A stretch of DNA of 64,000 nucleotides from Channa striata (Eukaryota; Chordata; Actinopteri; Anabantiformes; Channidae), in assembly GCA_033026295.1 (NCBI GenBank), contig CM065174.1:24913498-24977497 (forward strand), read 5' to 3'. Below, piece after piece: positions 45,001-57,246 of the stretch (within the stretch, counting starts at the first letter, position 1; each line of letters opens with the position of its first letter). The notes under the pieces were generated by a model. The model worked only from the letters and a program-made list of their open reading frames with translations, had not been told where the DNA came from and did no database searches. A program made the translations under genes and the position numbers.

Positions 45001-48000
45001 AAGCTTGTGGGATGTTTCCTTAAAAGACAGTAAATGCATGTAATGCAAGCATCCTTTATGCTCGTTATCGGCTTTTCTCAGCGAGAAAATGCTGTTTTGA
45101 AGCCAAGCTTGTATTGAACAATTTCTGCACCAAAGTCAAATAAAACTGTGTCTGCCTTCTTATTTAGCCTAAATCCACTCAGGAGAGACTGAAAATAAGC
45201 TTGTGGGATGTTTCCTTAAAAGACAGTAAATGCATGTAATTCAAGCATCCTTTTATGCTCGCAATCGCCTTTTCTCAGCGAGAAAAGGTGATTTGAAGCA
45301 AAGCTTGTATTGAACAATTTCTGCACCAAAGTCAAATAAAACTGTGTTTGCCTTCTTATTTAGCCTAAATCCAGTCAGCAGAACATAAAAACAAGCTTGT
45401 TGGATGTTTCATTAAAAGACAGTAAATGCATGTAATTCAAGCATCCTTTTATGCTCGCAATCGCCTTTTCTCAGCAAGAAATGCTGTTTTGAAGCCAAGC
45501 TTGTATTGAACAATTTCTGCACCAAACTCAAATAAAACTGTGTGTGCCTTCTTATTTAGCCTAAATCCAGTCAGCAGAACATAAAAACAAGGTTGTGGCA
45601 TGTTTCCTTAAAAGACAGTAAATGCATGTAATTCAAGCATCCTTTTATGCTCGCAATCGCCTTTTCTCAGCGAGAAAATGCTGTTTTGAAGCCAAGCTTG
45701 TATTGAACAATTTCTGCCCCAAACTCAAATAAAACAGTGTCTGCCTTCTTATTTAGCGTAAATCCACTAAGGAGAGACTGAAAATAAGCTTGTGGGATGT
45801 TTCCTTAAAAGACAGTAAATGCATGTAATTCAAGCATCCTTTTATGCTCGCAATCGCCTTTTCTCAGCGAGAAATGCTGTTTTGAAGCAAAGCTTGTATT
45901 GAACAATTTCTGCACCAAACTCAAATAAAACTGTGTCTGCCTTCTTATTTAGCCTAAATCCACTCAGGAGAGATTGAAAATAAGCTTGTGGGATGTTTCC
46001 TTAAAAGACAGTAAATGCATGTAATTCAAGCATCCTTTTACGCTCGCAATCGCCTTTTCTCAGCGAGAAAATGCTGTTTTGAAGCCAAGCTTGTATTGAA
46101 CAATTTCTGCACCAAAGTCAAATAAAACTGTGTCTGCCTTCTTATTTAGCCTAAATCCAGTCAGCAGAACATAAAAACAAGCTTGTGGGATGTTTCCTTA
46201 AAAGACAGTAAATGCATGTAATTCAAGCATCCTTTTATGCTCGCAAATCGCCTTTTCTCAGCGAGAAAATGCTGTTTTGAAGCCAAGCTTGTATTGAACA
46301 ATTTCTGCCCCAAACTCAAATAAAACAGTGTCTGCCTTCTTATTTAGCCTAAATCCACTAAGGAGAGACTGAAAATAAGCTTGTGGATGTTTCCTTAAAA
46401 GACAGTAAATGCATGTAATTCAAGCATCCTTTTATGCTCGCAATCGCTTTTTCTAAGCGAGAAATGCTGTTTTGAAGCAAAGCTTGTATTGAACAATTTC
46501 TGCACCAAACTCAAATAAAACTGTGTCTGCCTTCTTATTTAGCCTAAATCCAGTCAGCAGAACATAAAAACAAGCTTGTGGGATGTTTCATTAAAAGACA
46601 GTAAATGCATGTAATTCAAGCATCCTTTTATGCTCGCAATCGTCTTTTCTCAGCAAGAAATGCTGTTTTGAAGCCAAGCTTGTATTGAACAATTTCTGCA
46701 CCAAACTCAAATAAAACTGTGTCTGCCTTCTTATTTAGCCTAAATCCACTCAGGAGAGACTGAAAATAAGCTTGTGGGATGTTTCCTTAAAAGACAGTAA
46801 ATGCATGTAATTCAAGCATCCTTTTATGCTCGCAATCGCCTTTTCTCAGCGAGAAATGCTGTTTTGAAGCAAAGCTTGTATTGAACAATTTCTGCACCAA
46901 ACTCAAATAAAACTGTGTCTGCCTTCTTATTTAGCCTAAATCCATTCAGGAGAGATTGAAAATAAGCTTGTGGGATGTTTCCTTAAAAGACAGTAAATGC
47001 ATTTAATTCAAGCATCCTTTTACGCTTGCAATCGCCTTTTCTCAGCGAGAAAATGCTGTTTTGAAGCCAAGCTTGTATTGAACAATTTCTGCACCAAAGT
47101 CAAATAAAACTGTGTCTGCCTTCTTATTTAGCCTAAATCCAGTCAGCAGAACATAAAAACAAGCTTGTGGGATGTTTCCTTAAAAGACAGTAAATGCATG
47201 TAATTCAAGCATCCTTTTATGCTCATAATCGCCTTTTCTCAGCGAGAAAATGCTGTTTTGAAGCCAAGCTTGTATTGAACAATTTCTGCACCAAACTCAA
47301 ATAAAACCGTGTCTGCCTTCTTATTTAGCCTAAATCCACTCAGGAGAGACTGAAAATAAGCTTGTGGGATGTTCCTTAAAAGACAGTAAATGCATGTAAT
47401 TCAAGCATCCTTTATGCTCGTTATCGCCTTTTCTAAGTGAGAAAATGCTGTTTTGAAGCCAATCTTGTATTGAACAATTTCTCCACCAAACTGAAATAAA
47501 ACTGTGTCTGCCTTCTTATTTAGCCTAAATCCAGTCAGCAGAACATAAAAACAAGCTTGTGGATGTTTCATTAAAAGACAGTAAATGCATGTAATTCAAG
47601 CATCCTTTTATGCTCGCAATCGTCTTTTCTCAGCAAGAAATGCTGTTTTGAAGCCAAGCTTGTATTGAACAATTTCTGCACCAAACTCAAATAAAACTGT
47701 GTCTGCCTTCTTATTTAGCCTAAATCCATTCAGGAGAGATTGAAAATGAGCTTGTGGGATGTTTCCTTAAAAGACAGTAAATGCATGTAATTCAAGCATC
47801 CTTTTACGCTCAATCGCCTTTTCTCAGCGAAAAATGCTGTTTTGAAGCCAAGCTTGTATTGAACAATTTCTGCACCAAAGTCAAATAAAACTGTGTCTGC
47901 CTTCTTATTTAGCCTAAATCCAGTCAGCAGAACATAAAAACAAGCTTGTGGGATGTTTCCTTAAAAGACAGTAAATGCATGTAATTCAAGCATCCTTTTA

Positions 48001-48622
48001 TGCTCGCAATCGCCTTTTCTCAGCGAGAAAATGCTGTTTTGAAGCCAATCGTGTATTGAACAATTTCTGCACCAAACTCAAATAAAACTGTGTCTGCCGT
48101 CTTATTTAGCCTAAATCCACTCAGGAGAGACTGAAAATAAGCTTGTGGGATGTTTCCTTAAAAGACAGTAAATGCATGTAAATCAAGCATCCTTTTATGC
48201 TCGCAATCGCCTTTTCTCAGCGAGAAAATGCTGTTTTGAAGCCAAGCTTGTATTGAAAAATTTCTGCACCAAAGTCAAATAAAACTGTGTCTGCCTTCTT
48301 ATTTAGCCTAATCCAGTCAGCAGAACATAAAAACAAGCTTGTGGGATGTTTCCTTAAAAGACAGTAAATGCATGTAATTCAAGCATCCTTTTATGCTCGC
48401 AATCGCCTTTTCTCAGCGAGAAAATGCTGTTTTGAAGCCAAGCTTGTATTGAACAATTTCTGCACCAAACTCAAATAAAACTGTGTCTGCCTTCTTATTT
48501 AGCCTAAATCCAGTCAGCAGAACATAAAACAAGCTTGTGGCATGTTTCCTTAAAAGACAGTAAATGCATGTAATTCAAGCATCCTTTATGCTCGCAATCG
48601 TCTTTTCTCAGCAAGAAATGCT

Positions 48623-48722
48623 NNNNNNNNNNNNNNNNNNNNNNNNNNNNNNNNNNNNNNNNNNNNNNNNNNNNNNNNNNNNNNNNNNNNNNNNNNNNNN
48701 NNNNNNNNNNNNNNNNNNNNNN
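48623..48722. other. Assembly gap (100 N)
   Basis: Exactly 100 N, the conventional placeholder for a gap of unknown size. The satellite is type 2 to the left and type 1 to the right, and the phase of the monomer is roughly kept. The true distance and even the linkage are unknown; open frames spanning the N run are artefacts. Confidence 0.97.
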
Positions 48723-51700
48723 GAGGAAATGCTCTTTTAAAGCCAAGCTTGTATTTAACAATTACTGCACCAAACTCAAATAAAACTGTGCCTGCATTCT
48801 TATTTAGCCTAAATACACTCAGGAAAGAATGGAAATAAGCTTGTGGCATGTTTCCTTATAAGACAGTACATGTATGTAATTCCAGCATCCTTTTATGCTC
48901 GCAATCGCCTTTTCTCAGCGAGGAAAAGCTGTTTTGAAGCAAAGCTTGTATTTAACAATTTCTGCACCAAACTCAAATAAAACAGTGTCTACCGTCTTAT
49001 TTAGCCTAAATACACTCAGGAGAGACTGAAAATAAGCTTGTGGGATATTTCCTTAAAAGACAGTTATTCAGGCATCCTTTTATGCTCGCAATCGCCTTTT
49101 CTCAGCGTGGAAATGCTGTTTTGAAGCAAAGCTTATATTTAACAATTACTGCACAAAACTCAAATAAAACTGTGTCTGCCTATTTGTTTAGCCTAAATAC
49201 ACTTAGGAGAGACTGAAAATAAGCTTGTGGGATGTTTCCTTATAAAACAGTAAATGTATGTAATTCCAGCATCCTTTTATGCGCGCAATCGCCTTTTCTC
49301 AGCGAGGAAATGCTGTTTTGGAGCCAAGCTTGTATTTAACAATTTCTGCACCAAACTCAAATAAAAATGTGTCTGCCTTCTTGTTTAGACTAAATACACT
49401 CAGGAGAGACTGGAAATAAGCTTGTGGGATGTTTCCTTAAAAGACAGTAAATGCATGTAATTCAAGCATCCTTTTATGCTCGCAATCGCCTTTTCTCAGC
49501 GTGGAAATGCTGTTTTGAAGCAAAGCTTGTATTTAACAATTACTGCACAAAACTCAAATAAACCTGTGTCTGCCTTTTTATTTAGCCTAAATACACTCAG
49601 GAGAGACTGAAAATAAGGTTGTGGGATGTTTCCTTATAAGACAGTACATGTATGTAATTCCAGCATCCTTTTATGCTCGAAATCGAATTTTCTCAGCGAG
49701 GAAATGCTGTTTTAAAGCCAAGCTTGTATTTAACAACAAACTCAAATAAAACTGTGTTTGCCTTCTTATTTACCCTAAATACACTCAGGAGAGACTGAAA
49801 ATAAGCTTGTGGGATATTTCCTTAATAGACAGTAATTCCAGCATCCTTTTATGCTCGCATTCGAATTTTCTCATCGAGGAAATGCAGTTATTCAGCAAAG
49901 CTTGTATTTAACAATTTCTGCACCAAACTCAAATAAAACTGTGTCTGCCTTCTTATTTAGCCTAAATACACTCAGGAGAGACTGAAAATAAGCTTGTAGG
50001 ATGTTTTCTTAAAAGACAGTTATTCAGGCATCCTTTTATGCTCGCAATCGATTTTTCTCAGCTTGGAAATGCTGTTTTGAAGCAAAGCTTGTATTTAACA
50101 ATTACTGCACAAAACTCAAATAAAACTGTGTCTGCCTTTTTATTTAGCCTAAATACACTCAGGAGAGACTGAAAATAAGCTTGTGGGATGTTTCGTTAAA
50201 AGACAGTTATTCCAACATCATTTTATGCTCGCAATCGCATTTTCTAAGCGAGGAAATGATGTTTAAAGCAATCTTGTTTTTAACAATTTCTGCACCAGAC
50301 TCAAATAAAACTGTGTCTGCCTTCTTATTTAGCCTAAATACACTCAGGAGAGACTGAAAATAAGCTTGTGGGATTTTTCCTTATAAAACAGTAATGCCTG
50401 CATCCTTTTATGCTCGCAATCGCCTTTTCTCAGCGAAGAATTGATGTTTTAAAGCAAAGCTTGTATTTAACAATTACTGCACAAAACTCAAATAAAACTG
50501 TGTCTGCCTATTTGTTTAGCCTAAATACACCAAGGAGAGACTGAAAAATAAGCTTGTGGGATTTTTCCTTATACGACAGTAATGCCTGCATCCTTTTATG
50601 CTCGCAATCGCCTTTTCTCAGCGAAGAATTGATGTTTTAAAGCAAAGCTTGTATTTAACAATTACTGCACCAAACTCAAATAAAACTGTGTCTGCCTATT
50701 TGTTTAGCCTAAATACACCAAGGAGAGACTGAAAATAAGCTTGTGGGATTTTTCCTTATACGACAGTAATGCCTGCATCCTTTTATGCTCGCAATCGCCT
50801 TGTCTCAGCGAGGAAATAATGTTTTAAAGCAATCTTATATTTAACAATTTCTGCACCAGACTCAAATAAAACTGTGTCTGCCTTCTTATTTAGCCTAAAT
50901 ACACTCAGGAGAGACTGAAAATAAGCTTGTGGGATGTTTCCTTATAAGACAGTAATGCCTGCATCCTTTTATGCTCGCAATCGCCTTTTCTCAGCGAGGA
51001 AATGCTGTTTTGAAGCAAAGCTTGTATTTCACAATTTCTTCCCCAAACTCAAATAAAACAGTGTCTGCCTTCTTATTTAGCCTAAATACACCCAGGAGAG
51101 ACAGAAAAAAAGCTTGTGGGATGTTTCCTTATAAGACAGTAAATGTATGTAATTCCAGCATCTTTTTAATGCTCGCAATCGCCTTTTCTCATCGAGGAAA
51201 TGCTGTTTTAAAGCCAAGCTTGTATTTAACAATTTCTGCACCAAACTCAAATAAAACTGTATCTGCCTTCTTGTTTAGCCTAAATACATTCAGGAGAGAC
51301 TGAAAATAAGCTTGTGGGATGTTTCCTTATAAGAAAGTAAATGTATGTAATTCCAGCATCCTTTTATACTCGCAATCGCCTTTTCTCAGCGAGGAAATGC
51401 TGTTTTAAAGCAAGGCTTGTATTTAACAATTTCTGCACCAAACTCAAATAAAACTGTGTCTGCCTTCTTATTTAGCCTAAATACACTCAGGAGAGACTGA
51501 AAATAAGCTTGTGGGATATTTCCTTAATAGACAGTAATTCCAGCATCCTTTTATGCTCGCAATCGCCTTTTCTCAGCGTGGAAATGCTGTTTTGAAGCAA
51601 AGCTTGTATTTAACAATTTCTGCACCAAACTCAAATAAAACTGTGTCTGCCTTCTTATTTAGCCTAAATACACTCAGGAGAGACTGAAAATAAGCTTGTG

Positions 51701-54700
51701 GGATGTTTCCTTAAAAGACAGTTATTCAGGCATCCTTTTATGCTCGCAATCGCCTTTTCTCAGCGTGGAAATGCTGTTTTAAAGCAAAGCTTATATTTAA
51801 CAATTACTGCACCAGACTCAAATAAAACTGTGTCTGCCTTCTTATTTAGCCTAAATACACTCAGGAGAGACTGAAAATAAGCTTGTGGGATGTTTCCTTA
51901 TAAGACAGTAATGCCTGCATCCTTTTATGCTCGCAATCGCCTTTTCTCAGCGAAGAATTGATGTTTTAAAGCAAAGCTTGTATTTAACAATTTATGCACA
52001 AAACTCAAATGAAACTGTGTCTGCCTTCTTATTTCAGGAGAGACTGTAAATAAGCTTGTGGGATGTTTCCTTAAAAGACAGTTATTGCAGCATCCTTTTG
52101 TGCTTAGAATCGGCTTTTTCCAGCGAGGAAATGCTGTTTTGAAGCAAAGCTTATATTTAACAATTACTGCACCAGACTCAAATAAAACTGTGTCTGCCTT
52201 CTATTTAGCCTAAATACATTCAAGAGAGACTGAAAATAAGCTTGTGGGATGTTTCCTTAAAAGACAGTAAATGTATGTAATTCCAATATCCTGTTATGCT
52301 CGCAATCGCATTTTCTCAGCGAGGAAATGCTGTTTGAAAGCAAAGCTTGTATTTAACAATTTCTGCACCAAGCTCAAATAAAACTGTGTCTGCCTTCTTA
52401 TATAGCCTAAATACATTCAAGAGAGACTGAAAATAATCTTGTGGGATGTTTACTTATAAGACAGTAAATGTATGTAATTCCAATATCCTGTTATGCTCGC
52501 AATCGCCTTTTCTCAGCGAGGAAATGCTGTTTTGAAGCAAAGCTTGTATTTAACAATTACTGCACAAAACTCAAATAAAACTGTGTCTGCCTTTTTATTT
52601 AGCCTAAATACACTCAGGAGAGACTGAAAATAAGCTTGTGGGATGTTTCGTTAAAAGACAGTTATTCCAACATCATTTTATGCTCGCAATCGCATTTTCT
52701 AAGCGAGGAAATGATGTTTTAAAGCAATCTTGTTTTTAACAATTTCTGCACCAGACTCAAATAAAACTGTGTCTGCCTTCTTATTTAGCCTAAATACACT
52801 CAGGAGAGACTGAAAATAAGCTTGTGGGATTTTTCCTTATAAAACAGTAATGCCTGCATCCTTTTATGCTCGCAATCGCCTTTTCTCAGCGAAGAATTGA
52901 TGTTTTAAAGCAAAGCTTGTATTTAACAATTACTGCACCAAACTCAAATAAAACTGTGTCTGCCTATTTGTTTAGCCTAAATACACCAAGGAGAGACTGA
53001 AAATAAGCTTGTGGGATTTTTCCTTATACGACAGTAATGCCTGCATCCTTTTATGCTCGCAATCGCCTTGTCTCAGCGAGGAAATAATGTTTTAAAGCAA
53101 TCTTATATTTAACAATTTCTGCACCAGACTCAAATAAAACTGTGTCTGCCTTCTTATTTAGCCTAAATACACTCAGGAGAGACTGAAAATAAGCTTGTGG
53201 GATGTTTCCTTATAAGACAGTAATGCCTGCATCCTTTTATGCTCGCAATCGCCTTTTCTCAGCGAGGAAAAGCTGTTTTGAAGCAAAGCTTGTATTTAAC
53301 AATTTCTGCACCAAACTCAAATAAAACAGTGTCTGCCTTCTTATTTAGCCTAAATACACTCAGGAGAGACTGAAAATAAGCTTGTGGGATGTTTCCTTAT
53401 AAAACAGTAAATGTATGTAATTCCAGCATCCTTTTATGCGCGCAATCGCCTTTTCTCAGCGAAGAATTGATGTTTTAAAGCAAAGCTTGTATTTAACAAT
53501 TACTGCACCAAACTCAAATAAAGCTGTGTCTGCCTATTTGTTTAGCCTAAATACACCAAGGAGAGACTGAAAATAAGCTTGTGGGATTTTTCCTTATACG
53601 ACAGTAATGCCTGCATCCTTTTATGCTCGCAATCGCCTTTTCTCAGCGAGGAAATGATGTTTTAAAGCAATCTTGTATTTAACAATTTCTGCACCAGACT
53701 CAAATAAAACTGTGTCTGCCTTCTTATTTAGCCTAAATACACTCAGGAGAGACTGAAAATAAGCTTGTGGGATGTTTCCTTAAAAGACAGTTATTCAGGC
53801 ATCCTTTTATGCTCGCAATCGCCTATTCTCAGCGAGGAAATGCTGTTTTGAAGCAAAGCTTGTATTTCACAATTTCTTCACCAAACTCAAATAAAACAGT
53901 GTCTGCCTTCTTATTTAGCCTAAATACACTCAGGAGAGACTGAAAATAAGCTTGTGGGATGTTTCCTTATAAGAAAGTAAATGTATGTAATTCCAGCATC
54001 CTTTTATACTCACAATCGCCTTTTCTCAGCGAGGAAATGCCAAGCTTGTATTTAACAATTTCTGCACCAAACTCAAATAAAACTGTGTCTGCCTTCTTAT
54101 TTAGCCTAAATACACTAAGGAGAGACTGAAAATAAGCTTGTGGGATGTTTCCTTAAAAGACAGTTATTCAGGCATCCTTTTATGCTCATAATCGCCTTTT
54201 CTCAGCGTGGAAATGCTGTTTTGAAGCAAAGCTTTTATTTAACAATTACTGCACAAAACTCAAATAAAACTGTGTCTGCCTTTTTATTTAGCCTAAATAC
54301 ACTCAGGAGAGACTGAAAATAAGCTTGTGGGATGTTTCGTTAAAAGACAGTTATTCCTACATCATTTTATGCTCGCATTCGCATTTTCTAAGCGAGGAAA
54401 TGATGTTTTGGAGCAAAGCTTAGATTTAACAATTTCTGCACCAAATTAAAATAAAACTGTGTCTGCCTTCTATTTAGCCTAAATACATTCAAGAGAGACT
54501 GAAAATAAGCTTGTGGGATGTTTCCTTAAAAGACAGTAAATGTATGTAATTCCAATATCCTGTTATGCTCGCAATCGCCTTTTCTCAGCGAGGAAATGCT
54601 CTTTTAAAGCCAAGCTTGTATTTAACAATTACTGCACCAAACTCAAATAAAACTGTGCCTGCATTCTTATTTAGCCTAAATACACTCAGGAGAGACTGAA

Positions 54701-57246
54701 AATAAGCTTGTGGGATGTTTCCTTAAAAGACAGTTATTCAGGCATCCTTTTATGCTCGCAATCGCCTTTTCTCAGCGTCGAAATGCTGTTTTGAAGCAAA
54801 GCTTATATTTAACAATTACTGCACAAAACTCAAATAAAACTGTGTCTGCCTTTTTATTTAGCCTAAATACACTCAGGAGAGACTGTAAAAAAGCTTGTGG
54901 GATGTTTCCTTAAAAGACAGTTATTGCAGCATCCTTTTGTGCTCACAATCACCTTTTTCCAGCGAGGAAATGCTGTTTTGGAGCCAAGCTTGTATTGAAC
55001 AATTTCTGCACCAAACTCAAATAAAACTGTGTCTGCCTTCTTGTTTAGCCTAAATACACTCAGGAGAGACTGGAAATAAGGTTGTGGGATGTTTCCTTAT
55101 AAGACAGTACATGTATGTAATTCCAGCATCCTTTTATCCTCACAATCGCCTTATCTCAGCGAGGAAATGCTGTTTTGGAGCCAAGCTTGTATTGAACAAT
55201 TTCTGCACCAAACTCAAATAAAACTGTGTCTGCCTTCTTGTTTAGCCTAAATACACTCAGGAGAGACTGGAAATGAGGTTGTGGGATGTTTCCTTATAAG
55301 ACAGTACATGTATGTAATTCCAGCATCCTTTTATGCTCGCAATCGAATTTTCTAAGCGAGGAAATGCTGTTTTAAAGCCAAGCTGGTATTTAACAACAAA
55401 CTCAAAAAAAACTGTGTTCGCCTTCTTATTTACCCTAATTACACTCAGGAGAGACTTAAAATAAGCTTGTGGGATGTTTCCTTATAAGAAAGTAAATGTA
55501 TGTAATTCCAGCATCCTTTTATACTCACAATCGCCTTTTCTCAGCGAGGAAATGCCAAGCTTGTATTTAACAATTTCTTCACCAAACTCAAATAAAACTG
55601 TGTCTGCCTTCTTATTTACCCTAAATACACTCAGGAGAGACTGAAAATAAGCTTGTGGGATATTTCCTTAATAGACAGTAATTCCAGCATCCTTTTATGC
55701 TCGCATTCGAATTTTCTCAGCGAGGAAATGCAGTTATTCAGCAAAGCTTGTATTTAACAATTTCTGCACCAAACTCAAATAAAACTGTGTCTGCCTTCTT
55801 ATTTAGCCTAAATACACTCAGGAGAGACTGAAAATAAGCTTGTGGGATGTTTTCTTAAAAGACAGTTATTCAGGCATCCTTTTATGCTCGCAATCGCTTT
55901 TTCTCAGCTTGGAAATGCTGTTTTGAAGCAAAGCTTGTATTTAACAATTTCTGCACCAAACTCAAATAAAACTGTGTCTGCCTTCTTATTTAGCCTAAAT
56001 ACAGCCAGGAGAGACTGAAATTAAGTTTGTGGGATTTTTCCTTATAAAACAGTAATGCCTGCATCCTTTTATGCTCGCAATCGCCTTTTCTCAGCGAAGA
56101 ATTGGTGTTTTAAAGCAAAGCTTGTATTTAACAATTTATGCACAAAACTCAAATGAAACTGTGTCTGCCTTCTTATTTAGCCTAAATACACTCAGGAGAG
56201 ACTGTAAATAAGCTTGTGGGATGTTTCCTTAAAAGACAGTTATTGCAGCATCCTTTTGTGCTTAGAATCGGCTTTTTCCAGCGAGGAAATGCTGTTTTGA
56301 AGCAAAGCTTATATTTAACAATTACTGCACAAAACTCAAATACAACTGTGTCTGCCTTCTTATTTAGCCTAAATACACTCAGGAGAGACTGAAAATAAGC
56401 TTGTGGGATGTTTCCTTATAAAACAGTAAATGTATGTAATTCCAGCATCCTTTTATGCGCGCAATCGGCTTCTCTCAGCGATGTAATTCTGTTTTAAAGC
56501 AAAGCTTGTATTTAACAATTTCTGCACCAAGCTCAAATAAAACTGTGCCTGCCTTCTTATTTAGCCTAAATACACTCAGGAGAGACTGAAAATAAGCTTG
56601 TGGGATGTTTCCTTAAAAGACAGTTATTCAGGCATTCTTTTATGCTCGCAATCGCCTTTTCTCAGCGTGGAAATGCTGTTTTGAAGCAAAGCTTGTATTT
56701 AACAATTACTGCACAAAACTCAAATAAAACTGTGTCTGCCTTTTTATTTAGCCTAAATACACTCAGGAGAGACTGAAAATACGCTTGTGGGATGTTTCGT
56801 TAAAAGACAGTTATTCCAACATCATTTTATGCTCGCAATCGCATTTTCTAAGCGAGGAAATGATGTTTTGGAGCAAAGCTTAGATTTAACAATTTCTGCA
56901 CCAAATTAAAATAAAACTGTGTCTGCCTTCTATTTAGCCTAAATACATTCAAGAGAGACTGAAAATAAGCTTGTGGGATGTTTCCTTAAAAGACAGTAAA
57001 TGTATGTAATTCCAATATCCTGTTATGCTCGCAATCGCATTTTCTCAGCGAGGAAATGCTGTTTTAAAGCAAAGCTTGTATTTAACAATTTCTGCACCAA
57101 GCTCAAATAAAACTGTGTCTGCCTTCTTATATAGCCTAAATACATTCAAGAGAGACTGAAAATAATCTTGTGGGATGTTTACTTATAAGACAGTAAATGT
57201 ATGTAATTCCAATATCCTGTTATGCTCGCAATCGCCTTTTCTCAGC
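48723..57246 (+). repeat. 8.5-kb higher-order repeat, copy 1
   Basis: Its first base after the gap aligns with 57247. Matching anchors: 'gaggaaatgctctttt' 48723/57247, 'tttcgttaaaag' 50191/58711, the same motif 52646/61170 and 54335/62861, and 'aatcgaattttct' 55341/63877. Closely matching sequence can be followed from 48723 to about 51900 against 57247 to about 60420. Beyond that the order is conserved, with replaced or missing monomers. The true start may lie in the gap. Confidence 0.8.

Larger units (their letters stand above)
6656..48622 (+). repeat. Satellite core array, type 2, about 42 kb
   Basis: About 214 head-to-tail monomers (length divided by a ~196-bp period, e.g. the CTGCACC segment at 8181, 8377 and 8574). 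Type 2 is defined by 'tattgaacaattt' and 'aaatccac/aaatccag'. Three main variants intermingle: A (ACTCAGGAGAGACTG then AAAATAAGC), B (AGTCAGCAGAACATAAAAAC then AAGC) and C (AACCTAAATCCAATCAGCAG, often with 'caaccttgttgcatg'). Each monomer normally holds a perfect hairpin, a second short inverted repeat, usually two HindIII-type AAGCTT sites and usually an AATAAA. No inserted transposon or host gene was seen. Multi-unit blocks recur, so the array has higher-order structure. It ends at the gap. Confidence 0.95.

Noticed and set aside
6656..48622. A CENP-B box (17-bp motif) in the monomer
   Set aside because: No sequence with the expected TTCG...CGGGA core was seen in the monomer consensus. The CG-containing part is 'ctcgcaatcgcc', which does not fit.
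48504..48849. Open frames spanning the N run
   Set aside because: They contain ~34 undetermined residues from the assembly gap; their continuity is meaningless.
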